Positions 59,892-64,000 of a DNA stretch of 64,000 nt are shown one piece after another. The stretch is from Hymenolepis diminuta (taxonomy: Eukaryota > Platyhelminthes > Cestoda > Cyclophyllidea > Hymenolepididae). Each line of letters starts with the position of its first letter. Position 1 is the stretch's first letter. A program made the translations under genes and the position numbers. The notes below the pieces were generated by a model. It made no database searches. It worked only from the letters and a program-made list of their open reading frames with translations, and had not been told where the DNA came from. The stretch spans positions 5,577,667 through 5,641,666 of the forward strand of contig CAADRB010000003.1 of assembly GCA_900708905.1 (NCBI GenBank). Direction: 5' to 3'.

Positions 59892-62800
59892 GCGAGTATC
59901 GGGTTTTTGGTCTCACTAGTGATATCTGATTTGAATACTTGTATGCCCTAAGCTCCCCCGTAAAGTTTAGAGAGCTATGTAAGACATGTCTAAATCTGAT
60001 GCAGTCATTTTGGGTGACGTCATTTGGGAGTCGAATGATAAAGGGAGTAGATAACGTGGGCGCCAGTTGTTGACTCAAGTAGAACCGTGTATCAACACAA
60101 CTCTAACAGTTTGGTTTTAGAAGGTCAAACTGCGCTCTCTTTCATATTTGTACTGATGGATTTCATTTATGTTGAAATAACTTGTGTAAATTAATCCTAT
60201 CTTGCTGATTTACCCTTTGCTTGAACTCTATTTCCTCAAACATACTAATCTCATCCCTTCTGGATTAGCATTTTAAAAGTTCATAAAATTTTAAGAGGAG
60301 TCAGGTTTCTTCTTTTTTATCGTACATTTGGTTTATTATTCTATCATCATGCACCTCTAAAACAATCTAGATCATCTCTGCAATATTATTAGATACCCAC
60401 TGCTATAGTGCCGCGGCTACGGTTACTCAGTCCTTGAAGGGTACAAGTCCTTGACTAACACGTTCAGCTTTTTCTATTCGGCTTTCTAACACTTAGAGAG
60501 CTTTGCATTACCATATGTTCTGATTATTTACATTTTGGGTTTACATTTTCATATCGCAGTTTGGATTTCTATTTTTAACATAATGTATCTAAACAAAAAT
60601 GGAGATTGATTGACTTTTTAAGGTGTATGAACAGGGCTGACGAATTGTCTTTATGAATCTAGTATATTCATGGTTGAATAGATCGATTTAAACCGTCAAT
60701 CTCGATTGAACTTTCGAAGAAAAATTGTCCATAGAAACCTGTATTTACCAAATTGTGGTCGACTGATGAAATCTGCAAATGAAAAGAATGACTATCTGAT
60801 AGTTTGAAGTGTTAAGATCCATGATATAAAAGTTGATGAGTCCGAATAGGATATCAAAATTAGAGGTGAAGTTAGTTGTATTTCATTATAGCAGTGAATA
60901 TAAGTCCTCATAATATTTTATTAACATCTGTTTGCCGTCTTACTGATGTCATATCATAAAAGAATTACCTGAGAGCACTTTTATTTTACTATTAATCAAT
61001 AAGTAAAGATTTATTTCCAGTTTCAATTGCTCTAAGAATAGAATTCATTTTTTTGTTTTGCCAAAGGTGGTCTGAAGAGTCGTACTTTATTCCTGTTTTG
61101 AAATTTTCTATTTCACCCAGTTTCGAGGTTCGTTCCAATTTCTTTCACATGTTCAGTTTAAATTTCTAATGCAGCAATGTTATCATCAGGTTATCATCTG
61201 ACAGATTAGCTAGTTTCTTATATGTATTAGAGATGAACAATTATTAATGAGTAATTAATTTCGCTCTATCAGTATGAAAGGCGATGGAGGTGAAGGTCGC
61301 ATATGACTATTAAACCTAATTAATACCTTCAAAAAGGCACATTTGAATGAAAGAGTTTCATTTGGAATTCAAAATAAGAGTGCTCTTAATGCAATCTATG
61401 AATGCATTTTTTTAAATTTATATCTATCTCACCTGCTCTTTTCTACTCTATAGTAATAGCAGAATTAGGCCAGCAGCAGTAGCAACATGGAAATTTGATG
61501 CACAACTTTCCTTTTCAGAAATACGAACACTCTCTCTCCCTCAATTTCTTACAAATTCACATCAGAATCTGAACAATTTGAGCGTGTGTATTGCGAATTC
61601 TTACACGCCTTTATCAGATGTTTGCATATCGCCACTGCTATGTGAAATCAAAAAGGCAGACAGATCCCAGTGTCTTATATCGCTAACTTTATTATAATTT
61701 TAATTGCTTGATATTAAGGTTTTATAATATGACGTCATGCCTTTGCCAGACTCAACTACCTGCTCTATCTGGCTCTAAGACTATAAGAACATGTCAAAAT
61801 CATGCAAGCTAGTACCACTCTACTTTATCGACCTTTGGAAAATGAAAAATACTAAGTGGTTAGACCGACCAAACTGATTAACTAGTCGATAAACACTGGA
61901 TATCGTGGATAAGAAATCTTCCAGTAATCTAGGGGACGAATCATGAAGTTTGAATATTTTGGTGCATGAAGCAGTGAACTAACCACTAATTTTTATGCAA
62001 CCTTGATCCAAAAGTCGAGTGAATTGAGACTCTTATGCAACTCTAACTTTATTCTCTACACCTTTTTTCTTCTCTCCTCCCTAATGGGCTTTTTACATAA
62101 TTTTAGTTATTCTCTCCTTGTCTTGGGATCTAGTAATAATATGATAATTTTCATGGAAATCCGATCATAGTTTATTTGTAAATATTCACTTTTGTTCATG
62201 TCATTTCATCAGTGATGATCGAGTTTGTAGTTATTGGTCTGAAGATTTGACACATTAAGGAATTTAATAAGATTGGGAATGCTCCCAAGGTTCAAAGTCC
62301 TGCCTAGATCTAGCTTCAGTTCAAATTTCATTTCTCTGCAGTAGGAGGATGATAGGAAGGCAAAAAATTGCTCCAGACTGCACTGGAAGCGCAATTGCAC
62401 GTCATCACTATGGCAGGTCACGAGATGACGAGGTCAACCGCCATTCGTCGATTGGTCCGTTGTCTGATTAATCATATTCTGTCACATCCAATGATTAGTT
62501 CAATCTCCGGTCAACCACTGTTGGGACAAACCCAATGCCAAATGTATGAATAGTTTCATAATATTTTCTATCTTTCCAGCCTGAGCGAGCGTAGTATATC
62601 TCGTAACAGTGGGCTTAACCAACACATTACAACATCTTGACCACACATTATAACAGTGAGATAATCTGTTTCTTGGATTATTCCAATAACTAAAGCTTGC
62701 GTTACAGTACCAAATGCTTCTCCTTATAGATTTACTGATTCTGTTGCCCACATATAATTTAATTTAAGGCTTTCAAATCTGGAAATATGCATATTTTTGA

Positions 62801-64000
62801 GACATAAAGGTTTCCGAATTTGTAGTCTTTCAGGATCTTTTAAAATTTTGTCAGTGTTAAAGTGCATACGTTTATTCTTCGCCATGTGTGAAAATATGCA
62901 TCTGTGTTGTATAGCTTGAGAATATGTCATTTTGACACTTTCAGTATTTGCTTTGTTGTTAAGGTATTAAACACTGCATATTTTGCCTCGTTATTCTAAA
63001 TTTTAGTAATTAGTTGGAGTTGTTTTCTAGAAAATTGATACGAAGGTAACATCGCTTTCATTTCTGTATTGCAACTTAGACTTGTCTGGACTTGCTATCT
63101 GATCTGAGTCCACGCATAGCCAGTTTTATCAACCGATAGGTACCCCACCCACTGTCGTATTGGGCCAGAGTGTGCATCCAAAACGTTAAGTCGTATTAGC
63201 ATCCCTCCCCTCTCCCATTATTGTTAACTTATAAGTCATTTGTACATTCGGTTATCACAAATAACTCATCAATAATCACTAAAATTCCATATTAAATCTA
63301 AACGTGGATTAAGTTTCGATGTTATTTTCCAGCATATTCTGGAATCCACTTTAACGAAGATCTTGACTGGTTTCATCTTTGTAAATTAATGTATGTTTTT
63401 GTATAAGTAATCGCTTTTGTCGTATATTATACATATTTGACTTTCAGATGAGTGTTTATTACACGATTCAAGACATCTAGTCTTATAATTGTTGCTTTTA
63501 TTCACACCCCTTGCAAACTCTGCCTTTTTCAAATAGCATTTACTTTTTCAGACTATTGATTAGTACAAATTCGCAAAATAGGTGTAATAGGATGTTCACC
63601 CTTTCCTTTTCCCAAAACTGGTTTTTAGATATTTTGTGGTTCATTCCACGTGCCGTCGGCCAGTCAAGTTTTCCACTCAAAATCACACTCCTTAACCTCT
63701 TTTTAGATAAAAATTATTGAATGTAAAATGCGTAGCCAAGGATTTATTGTTATAATTTTTCAGTTATCTAAAGGCGATACACCTGTGTATCCTTGCACTA
63801 TCGACGTTTATAAGTCACAAATCTATTAATGGGAAGCATTTTTGACAGAGTTGCCCCGCAGTACCTTTAACGATAAATTTTATTTTCCACTAGTCATTTC
63901 TTAAATTGATTTTAACTAGTACATTTGGTCATTTTGTTCACCGTTGATTGATGCTCATACATCCTCGTCTATCCTTTCGCATATCGAGTGCCAAATTCGT
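59892..64000 (+). other. DOCK intron 4 and beyond, to the window edge
   Basis: Non-coding apart from one weak candidate exon at 62345-62416. The gene must continue beyond 64000, because the bulk of a DOCK protein is not encoded in this window. Confidence 0.6.
62345..62416 (+). CDS. Weak candidate DOCK exon 5
   Basis: A strong acceptor tract (tttctctgcagtag) precedes 24 open codons in phase 0, beginning EDDRKAKNCSRLHWK and ending at CAG followed by gtcacg. The phase agrees with a phase-0 end of exon 4. The acidic-basic start loosely recalls the DDQDDLKRR stretch of vertebrate DOCK7, but the match is too weak to count. Using the first AG instead gives an immediate in-frame TAG. Confidence 0.22.

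Noticed and set aside
1..64000. Bacterial-type operons, CRISPR arrays, rRNA or tRNA genes
   Set aside because: Spliced genes and animal protein families show this is eukaryotic nuclear DNA, and no array or structural RNA pattern was seen by eye; tRNA absence was not tested by computation.

Overview
The window is AT-rich eukaryotic nuclear DNA with N-filled assembly gaps. Its genes are split by GT-AG introns. The two genes I can name are an ATP11-class P4-ATPase and a DOCK-C (DOCK6/7/8-type) exchange factor. Both families belong to animal genomes. Sparse genes, a mix of very short (72-154 bp) and kilobase introns, and scattered small LTR elements fit an invertebrate, most likely a parasitic flatworm. 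That assignment is inference; another AT-rich invertebrate is possible.

Layout. From 1 to about 33.3 kb the DNA is mostly non-coding. It holds a family of solo or fragmentary LTRs at 555-1507, 5408-5866, 6826-7330 (minus), 10374-10680, 13330-13508 and 30476-30913. Two copies have perfect 4-bp target-site duplications. Between them I reconstruct one small minus-strand gene with good support (18011-19081, two exons, 102 residues, charged and helix-rich, family unknown) and two weaker minus-strand multi-exon candidates (1584-2012 and 11921-12777).

From 33320 to 42086, on the minus strand, lies a complete seven-exon P4-ATPase of the ATP11 class. All six introns are GT-AG, the phases join exactly, and the product is 1274 residues. 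The P-type motifs are present, but two conserved blocks are non-standard (DGES for DGET, GDGGND for GDGAND) and two loops are enlarged.

From 42087 to 46666 is a 4.6-kb head-to-head intergenic region with a GC-richer patch, a diverged LTR fragment and a TA microsatellite. From 46667 to the right edge, on the plus strand, is the 5' end of a DOCK-C family gene. Four exons encode the first 227 residues, separated by introns of 154, 4495 and 7895 bp. Exon 4 appears to use a GC donor. The gene runs off the window; one weak candidate fifth exon is at 62345-62416.

How the genes relate: a flippase that sets phosphatidylserine asymmetry and a Rho-family GEF are transcribed divergently from one intergenic region, so shared regulation is possible but unproven. 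Nothing else links them functionally. No rRNA, tRNA, CRISPR array or bacterial-type operon was seen. At this base composition roughly a hundred chance open frames of 60 or more codons are expected, so isolated frames were not called genes unless splice sites and phase also supported them.
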